Source: VRUE01 sp963695835
GTDB taxonomy: Bacteria; Actinomycetota; Thermoleophilia; Solirubrobacterales; 70-9
Assembly (NCBI GenBank): GCA_963695835.1
Contig: CAVOHR010000001.1
Span: forward strand, 434,001 to 498,000
Length of the DNA stretch: 64,000 nt
Direction: 5' to 3'
In this document: one piece after another, positions 7,886-16,468 of the stretch
How positions within the stretch are numbered: the first letter of the stretch is position 1
How the letters are laid out: every line of letters begins with the position of its first letter
Made by a program: the position numbers and the translations under genes
Notes under the pieces: model-generated
The model's input: the letters and a program-made list of their open reading frames with translations, nothing else
Told to the model about the DNA's origin: nothing
The model's database searches: none

Positions 7886-7925
7886 CCGGAGTTTCTGAAA
7901 GCTGCTATATCTAGACAAAAGGAGC

Positions 7926-8621
7926 ATGTTTTCAAGCGACGCCATCTCGGTGATGCCCTTCCCGGGGCCGCGGTCCCGGCCGGCGCGCGAGCGGCTGCTC
8001 GAGGCGATGCTGGTCGTCAGCGGCGAACTGGGATACGAGCACGTCGCGGTGAGGAACGTGATCGAGCGGGCGAAGACCAGCCGCGCCACCTTCTACAAGC
8101 ACTTCGACGACCGCGAGGACTGCTTCGCGCAGGCGCAGCACGACGCGGGCGAGTGGCTCTACCGGCGCCTGATCGGCGCCGGCAGGCGCCAGCCGGGCTG
8201 GCGGGAGGGGCTGCGCGCGGCGCTCGCCGAGCTGCTCGAGTTCTGCGCCAACCAGCCGGCGGTCGCCAGAGCGCTGCTGGTCGAGCCGCACGCCGCGGGC
8301 GAGCGGGCGATGGCCCAGCGTCGCGATCTGATGGAGCGCCTCTCCCACGCACTCGACGGCGCGCGCCGCGAGATTCCCTCTCGCCAAGCTCCACCTCCTG
8401 TTACGTCCTCCTTCATAGTAGGGGCGATCGACTCGCTCGTGTCGGCGAAGCTGATGGACGGCGACGCCGAGCGGGCGCCGGAGATGCTGCCCGGCCTCCT
8501 CTACTTCGTCGTCATGCAGTACTTCGGCGAGAGCGCCGCCTGGGAGGAGATGTCGGCCGCGCCCCTCGCCACCTGGGACGCCCGCCGCGAGCGCGCTGCC
8601 AACATCCCCCACGAGCGATAG
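7926..8621 (+). CDS. TetR/AcrR family transcriptional regulator
   Basis: 231 aa, less similar to the two minus-strand TetR genes. The helix-turn-helix is visible at residues 22-66 (ERLLEAMLVVSGELGYEHVAVRNVIERAKTSRATFYKHFDDRED). The effector domain contains the common LLVEPHAAGE and ends LPGLLYFVVMQYFG. ATG 7926 has AAAGGAG only one base upstream, so the ATG at 7953 is a possible alternative start. It converges on the carboxylase gene at 8628, whose stop is only 6 bp away. The effector is unknown. Confidence 0.88.
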   Translation: MFSSDAISVMPFPGPRSRPARERLLEAMLVVSGELGYEHVAVRNVIERAKTSRATFYKHFDDREDCFAQAQHDAGEWLYRRLIGAGRRQPGWREGLRAALAELLEFCANQPAVARALLVEPHAAGERAMAQRRDLMERLSHALDGARREIPSRQAPPPVTSSFIVGAIDSLVSAKLMDGDAERAPEMLPGLLYFVVMQYFGESAAWEEMSAAPLATWDARRERAANIPHER

Positions 8622-8627
8622 GGGCGC

Positions 8628-10196
<1,569 letters not shown>

Positions 10197-10232
10197 CGCG
10201 GCGCGGGAGTCTATTTAAGAGGCTCGCCGAGG

Positions 10233-10345
10233 GGGCCTATCCCGGTAGGGGATCCACTTAACTTTTCCCGAAGACAGTTGTCAGCTGTCCGCCGATGCCG
10301 CCGCGGAAAAAGTACAAGACGTTCCACCCCTACCGGGATAGGCCC
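10233..10345. repeat. P1 element, complete copy
   Basis: 113 nt with perfect 19-bp terminal inverted repeats (GGGCCTATCCCGGTAGGGG). Inside are imperfectly paired arms (CCACTTAACTTTT and AAAAAGTACAAGACGTTCC read inward) and a central CTGTCCGC/GCGG part. It has no coding capacity, so it resembles a non-autonomous transposable element. It lies between two minus-strand genes, 11 bp after the stop of the repeat protein at 10357. Confidence 0.8.
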
Positions 10346-10356
10346 TGAGCGCAAAC

Positions 10357-11088
10357 TCAGAATTCGGCGCAGATGGCGTAGGCCTCGACCGACCAACTCG
10401 AAGCCCCTCCGCCACTCTCCTCGCGTGCGACGGCGTTCCAGGCGGTCCGTTTCCCGTCGGCGTTGACCGGCGTCGGAACCGACTCGGTGACCGCAACCAG
10501 GATCGTGCCACCGATGACTTTGGCGCCGCCGCCGACGACCTGATTGCCGGCCGGGCAGGTGGCGGTGGTGGTCTTGGTCGATTCGGTGATGTTGCTGGCG
10601 CTCGCCGAGGTGACGTAGGAGACGTTCTTGACCAGCTGCGCGAGGAAGCTCGCGGACAGTTTGGCGCTGGTCACCGCTCCGTCCTGGATCTTGCCGTTCG
10701 TCACGGCGTTGGCGCCGAGCTTCGAGTTGGTGACGGCGCTGTTGAGGATCTTGGACTCGCTGACCGCTCCGTCCTTCAGCTTGCCGCTGGTCACGACCCC
10801 GCCGCCGAGCTGGGCGGAGCGGATCGAGCCGTTCGCCAGCTGGCTCGCGCCGATCGTGCCCGGGGCGATCTTGGCGCCGGTCACGGCGCCGTTGCGCAGC
10901 TTCAGGTTGGTCACCGAGCCGCCGCGCAGCTTGAGCGTCGTCACCGAGCCGTTGGCGAGGTTCTGGGTCTTCACGGCCTTCTTGCCGAGCGTCGTCTTGG
11001 CCGCGTACGCCGCGCCGCTGAGCGCGACGAAGAGGGCGATGCAGGAGATCGCGTTGGCGAAGGTCAGGTGCCTGCGCAGCTGCTTCAA
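10357..11088 (-). CDS. Exported decapeptide-repeat protein
   Basis: 243 aa. Residues 10-30 (AISCIALFVALSGAAYAAK) form a signal peptide ending at AYA-A. Residues 40-130 are about nine copies of a ten-residue repeat of the type (N)GAVTxxKLxx, as in NGSVTTLKL, GGSVTNLKL, NGAVTGAKI, DGAVTSAKL; such regular short repeats usually build a beta-solenoid. The C-terminal 90 residues (TATCPAGNQVVGGGAKV ... SSWSVEAYAICAEF) form a compact domain with two cysteines. Likely a secreted or wall-exposed structural protein. No enzyme motif is seen, and its function is unknown. Confidence 0.8.
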   Translation of the reverse strand: MKQLRRHLTFANAISCIALFVALSGAAYAAKTTLGKKAVKTQNLANGSVTTLKLRGGSVTNLKLRNGAVTGAKIAPGTIGASQLANGSIRSAQLGGGVVTSGKLKDGAVSESKILNSAVTNSKLGANAVTNGKIQDGAVTSAKLSASFLAQLVKNVSYVTSASASNITESTKTTTATCPAGNQVVGGGAKVIGGTILVAVTESVPTPVNADGKRTAWNAVAREESGGGASSWSVEAYAICAEF

Positions 11089-11110
11089 CTCGGTTCCTCT
11101 CCTCGGGGTT

Positions 11111-11326
11111 TCAAGCGCCTTCGAAAGGCTGCTTCTGCGGCTCGGCGAGGCGGTCGAGCAGGCGCTCCAGGTCGGCCTCCTCTACACCGGCGCTCTCGTC
11201 GGCGCGGAGCTCGACCCGGGTGCCGAAGCCCTTTTCGGCCATCGTCACCTCGACGCCCTCGACCTCGGCGACCAGCTCGGCCAGCTCCGGCTCGGACTTC
11301 ATCAGCGTCCGCGATACCTCGATCAT
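11111..11326 (-). CDS. Small hypothetical protein
   Basis: 71 aa, acidic, no family recognised. The sequence MIEVSRTLMKSEPELAELVAEVEGVEVTMAEKGFGTRVELRADESAGVEEADLERLLDRL has a helix-strand-helix look with two short beta strands (VEVTMAE, TRVELRA). It stands alone between the repeat protein and the palindrome-flanked nuclease gene. Coding is judged from consistent GC-rich third positions and the absence of a better frame, so moderate confidence only. Confidence 0.5.
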   Translation of the reverse strand: MIEVSRTLMKSEPELAELVAEVEGVEVTMAEKGFGTRVELRADESAGVEEADLERLLDRLAEPQKQPFEGA

Positions 11327-11403
11327 GCCGCCCGCTTCAACCCCAGCGAGGCCGTTCCTCCTCCCAAATTGCGGTGAACGAGACTCTTCAGGGGGGAGAA
11401 AGG

Positions 11404-11455
11404 GCGCGCATCCGACATTAACCCACTTCAGGTGTGGTCAATGTCGGATGCGCGC
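11404..11455. repeat. P2 palindrome, left of nuclease gene
   Basis: 52-nt near-perfect palindrome with arms GCGCGCATCCGACATT / AATGTCGGATGCGCGC around an asymmetric centre. It is almost exactly the reverse complement of the palindrome at 12349-12398 (one mismatch). The start codon of the nuclease-like gene (11441) is part of its right arm. Confidence 0.9.
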
Positions 11456-12364
11456 GACTACAAGCGGAGTAGGCAGGCTTGGGGGCTGGCGAGGCGGCAG
11501 CATGGGGTCGTGGCGCGGCGGCAGTTGTTGGCGCTGGGGTTCAATGCGCGGGAAATCGAGCATCGCGTAGCCCGGGGACGACTGCACCTGGTGATGCGTG
11601 GCGTCTACGCGGTGGGGTGGCCGCGCCTCACGCCAGAGCGGCGCTGGATGGCGGCGGTGCTCGCCTGCGGAGATGACGCGATGCTGAGCCACCGCAGCGC
11701 AGCGGCTCTTTGGAAGATTGGGACGGAGAGGCGGGGAACGGTCGACGTCAGCGTGACGCGCCGCTGCGAACTCAAGCGACCAGGCTTGCGAGTTCGCGGC
11801 CGCCCGACGCTCTCAGCAAGGGACATCGTGTCCCGGGACGGCATTCCGGTCACAAACCCGGTTCAAACCCTGGTCGATATCGCCACCGAGCTCGGCCCGC
11901 TCGGCGTCGAGCGGGCGGCGAACGAGGCGGACAAGCGAGACCTGATCGATCCTGAGACGTTGCGGCTTGCCCTCGACGACTACGCCGGGCAACCGGGCGC
12001 TCCGCTCCTACGCCGCCTCCTGGACAAGCGCACTTTCCGCCTCTCCGACTCCGATCTGGAGATCTTCTTTCGCCCGATTGCGACTGCGGCCAAGCTGCCT
12101 CCGCCGCTCAGCAAACAGGTGGTCAACGGCTTCGAAGTCGACTTCTTCTTTCCAGATCTGGGCCTCGTGGTCGAGACAGACGGCTTGCGTTACCACCGCA
12201 CTCCCTCGACCCAGGCACGCGACGCGCAGCGAGACCGCGCCCACGTCCTGGCCGGGATGACCCCGCTCCGCTTCACCCACTACGAGATCAAGCACGAGCG
12301 CACTCGCGTCCTAATCGAGTTGCGGCGCGCCGCGGCGATGCTCCGCAAGCGCATCCGACATTGA
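11441..12364 (+). CDS. AbiEi-type winged helix plus DUF559 (Vsr-like) nuclease protein
   Basis: 307 aa. Residues 12-95 resemble the AbiEi antitoxin N-terminal winged helix: QHGVVARRQLLALGF, RGRLHLVMRGVYAVG, LSHRSAAALWKI. The C-terminal domain (200-300) is DUF559, a Vsr-like PD-(D/E)XK fold: D234 in FEVDFFFPD, E245-T-D in VVETDG, then YHRT and RDAQRDR. Such pairs are common in actinomycetes and of unproven function; Vsr-like folds occur in mismatch endonucleases and in some homing endonucleases. Strikingly, the ATG and next four codons (SDAR) and the last codons (RIRH) plus stop are supplied by two inverted P2 palindromes. An ATG-proximal alternative start (11432) would also lie in the palindrome. 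Confidence 0.85.
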   Translation: MSDARDYKRSRQAWGLARRQHGVVARRQLLALGFNAREIEHRVARGRLHLVMRGVYAVGWPRLTPERRWMAAVLACGDDAMLSHRSAAALWKIGTERRGTVDVSVTRRCELKRPGLRVRGRPTLSARDIVSRDGIPVTNPVQTLVDIATELGPLGVERAANEADKRDLIDPETLRLALDDYAGQPGAPLLRRLLDKRTFRLSDSDLEIFFRPIATAAKLPPPLSKQVVNGFEVDFFFPDLGLVVETDGLRYHRTPSTQARDAQRDRAHVLAGMTPLRFTHYEIKHERTRVLIELRRAAAMLRKRIRH

Positions 12365-12398
12365 CCACACCTGAAGTGGGTCAATGTCGGATGCGCGC
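12349..12398. repeat. P2 palindrome, right of nuclease gene
   Basis: 50-nt palindrome with arms GCGCATCCGACATTGACC / GGTCAATGTCGGATGCGC. It is inverted with respect to the copy at 11404-11455. The stop codon of the nuclease-like gene (12362-12364) lies in its left arm. Confidence 0.9.
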
Positions 12399-12419
12399 CG
12401 CCCGAGGGACCGGCGCGGC

Positions 12420-14066
12420 CTAGAAGAAGGCGCCGCCCTTGTACTCGCCGAAGACGTCTCGCATCGCGCCGCAGACCTCGCCGATCGAGGCATTCGCCGC
12501 CAGGGCAGCGCGGATCGGGTGCAGCAGGTTGCCGTCGCCGCGGGAGACGGCGCGAAGCTCGTCCAGCTTCTCTTCGACGCCTGCCTGATCCCGGTTCCGC
12601 TTGAACTCAGCCAGGCGCGCCAGCTGGCGCTGCTCGGACTCGGGGTCGACGCGGAGGATGTCGACGTCGTCGACCTGGTCGGTGACGTACCTGTTGACGC
12701 CGACGACGACGTCCTGGCCGGAGCGGTAGCGCTCGTGGTAGGAGGCCGCCGACTCCTCGATCTCCCTCTGCATGAACTCCAGCGCCTCGACCGATCCGCC
12801 CAGCTCCTCGACCTTGCCGATCAGCTCCCAGCCGCGCGCTTCGATCTCGTCGGTCAGCGACTCGACGAAGTAGGAGCCGGCGAAGGGGTCGACGGTGTCG
12901 GCGACGCCGGACTCGTGCGCCAGCACCTGCTGGGTCCGCAGGGCGATCCGCGCCGAGCGCTCGGTCGGCAGCGCCAGCGCCTCGTCGAAGCCGTTGGTGT
13001 GCAGCGACTGGGTGCCGCCGGCGACCGCGGCGAAGCCCTGCAGGGCGACGCGGACGATGTTGACCTCGGGCTGCTGGGCCTGGAGCGTCACGCCGCCGGT
13101 TTGGGTGTGGAAGCGGATCTTCATCGAGTTCGGGTCCTTGGCCCCGAACCGCTCGGCGACGATCTTCGCCCACATCCGCCGCACGGCGCGGAACTTCGCG
13201 ACCTCCTGGAAGACGTTGTTGTGGCAGTTGAAGAAGAAGGCGAGGCGAGGCGCGAACTCGTCGATCTCGAGGCCCCGGTCGAGCGCCGCTTCGACGTAGG
13301 CGATCGCGTTGGAGAGGGTGAAGGCGACCTCCTGCACGGCCGAGCAACCCTTCTCGCGGATGTGGTAGCCGGAGATCGAGATCGTGTTCCATTTCGGCAC
13401 CTTCTCGCGGCAGTACTCGAAGATGTCGGTGGTCAGCCGCATCGTCGGCTCGGGCGGGTAGATGTAGTTGCCGCGCGCCATGTACTCCTTCAGGACGTCG
13501 TTCTGGACCGTGCCGCGCAGCTTCTCGGAGGGGACCCCCTGCTCCTCGCCGACCAGCTCGTAGAGCAGCAGCAGGATCGCCGCCGGGGCGTTGATCGTCA
13601 TCGAGGTCGAGACCCCGTCGAGCGGGATCCGCTCGAAGCAGATCCGCATGTCCTCGATCGTGTCGATCGGGACGCCGGTGCGGCCGACCTCGCCGTGGCA
13701 GAGCGGGTCGTCGGAGTCGCGCCCGAGCTGGGTCGGCAGGTCGAAGGCCATCGAGAGGCCGGTCGAGCCGTGCTCGATCAGGTAGCGGTAGCGCTCGTTG
13801 GTGTCTTCCGGGGTGGCGAAGCCGGCGTACTGGCGCATCGTCCAGAGCCGGTCGCGGTACATCCCCTCGTGGATGCCGCGGGTGAAGGGAGGCTCGCCGG
13901 GCGTGCCGAGCCGCTCCTCGAGGCCCGGGGCGACGTCGTCGTCGGTGTAGAGGCGCTCGATCTCGATCCCCGAGTCGGTGAAGACCCGCTCGTCGTCGGG
14001 CCCGACCAGGGGCGCGATCGTGCGGGCAGCGTCCTCGACGGCGGGCTTGTCGGTCTTGCCGGCCAT
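12420..14066 (-). CDS. Methylmalonyl-CoA mutase large-subunit-type protein
   Basis: 548 aa, catalytic TIM-barrel half of an adenosylcobalamin acyl-CoA mutase that interconverts methylmalonyl-CoA and succinyl-CoA. Recognisable segments: TRGIHEGMYRDRLWTMRQYAGF near residue 60-80, GLSMAFDLPTQLGRDSD, NTISISGYHIREKGCSAVQE, and RFHTQTGGVTLQAQQPEVNIVRVALQGFAAVAGGTQSLHTN. No cobalamin-binding domain (DxHxxG) follows the barrel, so a separate small subunit is needed, as in split mutases; isobutyryl-CoA-type or related substrates cannot be excluded. It lies alone on the minus strand; the upstream epimerase-family gene ends 34 bp away. Confidence 0.9.
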   Translation of the reverse strand: MAGKTDKPAVEDAARTIAPLVGPDDERVFTDSGIEIERLYTDDDVAPGLEERLGTPGEPPFTRGIHEGMYRDRLWTMRQYAGFATPEDTNERYRYLIEHGSTGLSMAFDLPTQLGRDSDDPLCHGEVGRTGVPIDTIEDMRICFERIPLDGVSTSMTINAPAAILLLLYELVGEEQGVPSEKLRGTVQNDVLKEYMARGNYIYPPEPTMRLTTDIFEYCREKVPKWNTISISGYHIREKGCSAVQEVAFTLSNAIAYVEAALDRGLEIDEFAPRLAFFFNCHNNVFQEVAKFRAVRRMWAKIVAERFGAKDPNSMKIRFHTQTGGVTLQAQQPEVNIVRVALQGFAAVAGGTQSLHTNGFDEALALPTERSARIALRTQQVLAHESGVADTVDPFAGSYFVESLTDEIEARGWELIGKVEELGGSVEALEFMQREIEESAASYHERYRSGQDVVVGVNRYVTDQVDDVDILRVDPESEQRQLARLAEFKRNRDQAGVEEKLDELRAVSRGDGNLLHPIRAALAANASIGEVCGAMRDVFGEYKGGAFF

Positions 14067-14100
14067 TGGGCGGAGGATATTGGGAGCCGCGGGGCGGGGC

Positions 14101-15048
14101 TCAGTCCGAGGCGCCGGCGAGTCGCTCGACGCCGGCCTGCTCGATCGTGCGACGCAGACCGTCGCCGAGCTCGATCTGCGGCTCCCAGCCGAGCAGGTCG
14201 CGGGCGCGGGAGATGTCCGGCCTGCGTTGCTGCGGGTCGTCGACCGGCAGCGGCTCGTAGACGATCTCCGAGCGCGACTCGGTCACCTCGATCACGGTCT
14301 TGGCGAGTTCCAGCAGCGTGAACTCGTCGGGGTTGCCGACGTTGACCGGCATGTGCACGTCGGACTCGGCGAGGGCGACGATGCCGCGGATCAGATCGTC
14401 GACGTAGCAGAAGCTGCGCGTCTGGCTGCCGTTACCGAACACGGTCAGCTGCTGGTCCTGCAGCGCCTGCCGGAGGAAGGTCGGGATCGCGCGCCCGTCG
14501 TGGGCACGCATGCGCGGGCCGTAGGTGTTGAAGATCCGCACGATCGAGGTGTCGACGCCCTGCTGGCGGTGGTAGGCCATGGTCAGCGCCTCGGCGTAGC
14601 GCTTCGCCTCGTCGTAGACGCCGCGCGGCCCGATCGGGTTGACGTGGCCCCAGTAGTCCTCGGTCTGGGGATGGACCTGGGGGTCGCCGTAGACCTCGCT
14701 GGTCGAGGCGATCAGGAAGCGGGCGCGCTTGAACTTGGCCAGGCCGAGCATGTGATGGGTGCCGTGCGAGCCGACCTTGAGCGTGTGCAGCGGCAGCCGC
14801 AGGTAGTCGATCGGGCTGGCCGGCGAGGCGAGGTGGTAGACGAAGTCGACGGCCTCGGGGATCTCGACCTGCTCGGTGATGTCGATGTTGCGGAAGTCGA
14901 AGGCGTCGTCGCGGATGTGCTCGATGTTCTGCAGCGACCCCGTCTCGAGGTTGTCGACGCAGACCACCCGATGCTCCTTCCCGAGCAGGTGCTCGCAGAG
15001 ATGGGAGCCGAGGAAGCCGGCACCGCCGGTGACCACGCATGTGCTCAT
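14101..15048 (-). CDS. NAD-dependent nucleotide-sugar epimerase/decarboxylase (UXS-like)
   Basis: 315 aa short-chain (extended SDR) enzyme. The Rossmann motif GGAGFLGSH is at residues 8-16, and YDEAKRYAEAL carries the catalytic Tyr and Lys. STSEVYGDP supplies the Ser/Thr. The set ENYWGHVNPIGPRGVYDEAKR (here EDYWGHVNPIGPRG) and RIFNTYGPRMRAHDGRA is typical of UDP-glucuronate decarboxylase (UDP-xylose synthase). The start at ATG 15048 is fixed by the Rossmann strand MSTCVVTGG; the longer open frame upstream is non-coding. It would supply sugar nucleotides for envelope polysaccharide. Related UDP-glucose 4-epimerases are the main alternative. Confidence 0.88.
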   Translation of the reverse strand: MSTCVVTGGAGFLGSHLCEHLLGKEHRVVCVDNLETGSLQNIEHIRDDAFDFRNIDITEQVEIPEAVDFVYHLASPASPIDYLRLPLHTLKVGSHGTHHMLGLAKFKRARFLIASTSEVYGDPQVHPQTEDYWGHVNPIGPRGVYDEAKRYAEALTMAYHRQQGVDTSIVRIFNTYGPRMRAHDGRAIPTFLRQALQDQQLTVFGNGSQTRSFCYVDDLIRGIVALAESDVHMPVNVGNPDEFTLLELAKTVIEVTESRSEIVYEPLPVDDPQQRRPDISRARDLLGWEPQIELGDGLRRTIEQAGVERLAGASD

Positions 15049-15220
15049 GGCGCCGATGCTACCGGTGGCCGGCGGCGGGCGCGCCCCGGCGCGAGTTCCT
15101 GCAATTTGCGGACTTCCTGCCCGTCCAAGCGTCCAGAGGGGGGAAGAAACCGGCCCTGCTGCGGGCTTTACCTGGCATGTTCGCGCGGCGGGAATGAACC
15201 GGTGCAGGGAGGCGCAGCGG

Positions 15221-16468
15221 GTGACGATGGCGGCTGAGAGGACGGCGGGGCGCAAGCGGGCGGCGGTCGAGCTGATCGCCCGCGAGGGCGCCGCGCTGCG
15301 CAAGACGGCGCTGCGCTTCTCGCTCTGCGTCGAGGACGCCGAGGACGCCTACCAGCGGGCGATGGAGATCCTGCTGCTGAAAGCCCCCAGCGAGCGGCCG
15401 CGCGAGCTGGCCCGCTGGACGCAGACGGTGGTCAAGCACGAGGCGCTGGCGATCCGCGCCAACCGCGAACGGCTGCTCGGAAAGCCCTCGGACGAGGGGG
15501 TGCCGGCGGACCGGGTGGCGCTGATCCCGGCGTCCGGCGACGGCCCGGACGTGCGAACCGAGCGGCGCGAGCGGATTGCCCGCAGCCGCGAGGCGCTACA
15601 GGCACTGAAGCCGGCGGAGCTGCGGGCCCTGACCCTGCTCGCCGCCGGCTACTCCTACGCGGAGATCGGCGAGCTCACCGGGTTCAGCCGGACGAAGATC
15701 AACCGCTGCCTGGCCGAGGGTCGCGAGCGCTTCCGCCGGATCGTCGCCGGCAGCGAGGACGGCAGCCGCTGCACCGAGCTCGCCCCGCTGCTCTCCGCCT
15801 TTTGCGACGGCGAGGCGGGGTCCGCCGAGGAGGCCGCGGTGCGCGAGCACCTGCGAGCCTGCGCCGCCTGCCGAGCGACCATGCGCTCCTACCGGACGGC
15901 GCCGGCCACGGTGGCGGCGCTTGCGCCCGCCCTGCCGGCCTCGCGCTCGCTGCTGGAGCGGGGCCAGGATCTGCTCGCCGGCCTCTACGCGCGGCTCCCG
16001 GGCGCCGGCGGCGCGGCGGAACCCTCGCTCGGCCAGGTCGCGGCCACGGGCGGGACGCGAGGCGCGGGGATGGCGGCCCTGGCGAAGCTGCTCGCGGTCT
16101 GCGCCGGCACGGTGGGAGGCGCGGCCGCCTGCGTCGCCACCGGGGTCGTGCCGGCGCCGCTCGACCTGACGCCGGATCGGACGCCGGCACCGAAGGTCGA
16201 ACGGGCGTCCGAGCGGACGCCGGCGGAAGCGGCCCCGCCGGTGGTCGAATACCAGCCGGCGCCCGAACCGTCGCCGCAGCCGGAACCCGAACAGAAGCAC
16301 GTAGGAGAGCAGGCGACGGCGCCGGTCGGCGAAGACGGGCCGGCGACGAGCGAAGCGTCCGCCGGCGCGGTCGAATACAGCCCACCGCCGGCGCCGGTCG
16401 AAGAAGCACCGCGCAGCGAACCGTCGAGGGCAACGAGCGGCAGCGCCGCGGGAGAGTTCGGGCCGTGA
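15221..16468 (+). CDS. Sigma-70-family factor fused to zinc-finger anti-sigma-like and membrane region
   Basis: 415 aa. Residues 10-165 are an ECF-like sigma factor: a helical region-2-like part (ALRFSLCVEDAEDAYQRAMEILL), then region 4 at about 125-165 (LKPAELRALTLLAAGYSYAEIGELTGFSRTKINRCLAEGRERF). It is followed by an anti-sigma zinc-binding motif (CTELAPLLSAFCDGE ... REHLRACAACRATM, H-x3-C-x2-C). Near 275-300 is a hydrophobic span (LAKLLAVCAGTVGGAAACVATGVV), then a Pro/Glu-rich tail. ECF groups with such C-terminal extensions are known. GTG 15221 is chosen for the GGGAGG 8 nt upstream; ATG 15227 is possible. Its stop overlaps the next start (GTGA), so the secreted protein downstream is translationally coupled. 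Confidence 0.8.
   Translation: MTMAAERTAGRKRAAVELIAREGAALRKTALRFSLCVEDAEDAYQRAMEILLLKAPSERPRELARWTQTVVKHEALAIRANRERLLGKPSDEGVPADRVALIPASGDGPDVRTERRERIARSREALQALKPAELRALTLLAAGYSYAEIGELTGFSRTKINRCLAEGRERFRRIVAGSEDGSRCTELAPLLSAFCDGEAGSAEEAAVREHLRACAACRATMRSYRTAPATVAALAPALPASRSLLERGQDLLAGLYARLPGAGGAAEPSLGQVAATGGTRGAGMAALAKLLAVCAGTVGGAAACVATGVVPAPLDLTPDRTPAPKVERASERTPAEAAPPVVEYQPAPEPSPQPEPEQKHVGEQATAPVGEDGPATSEASAGAVEYSPPPAPVEEAPRSEPSRATSGSAAGEFGP

Noticed and set aside
12384..14321. 645-codon open frame opposite methylmalonyl-CoA mutase
   Set aside because: Antisense shadow of a strongly conserved gene; no domain recognisable.
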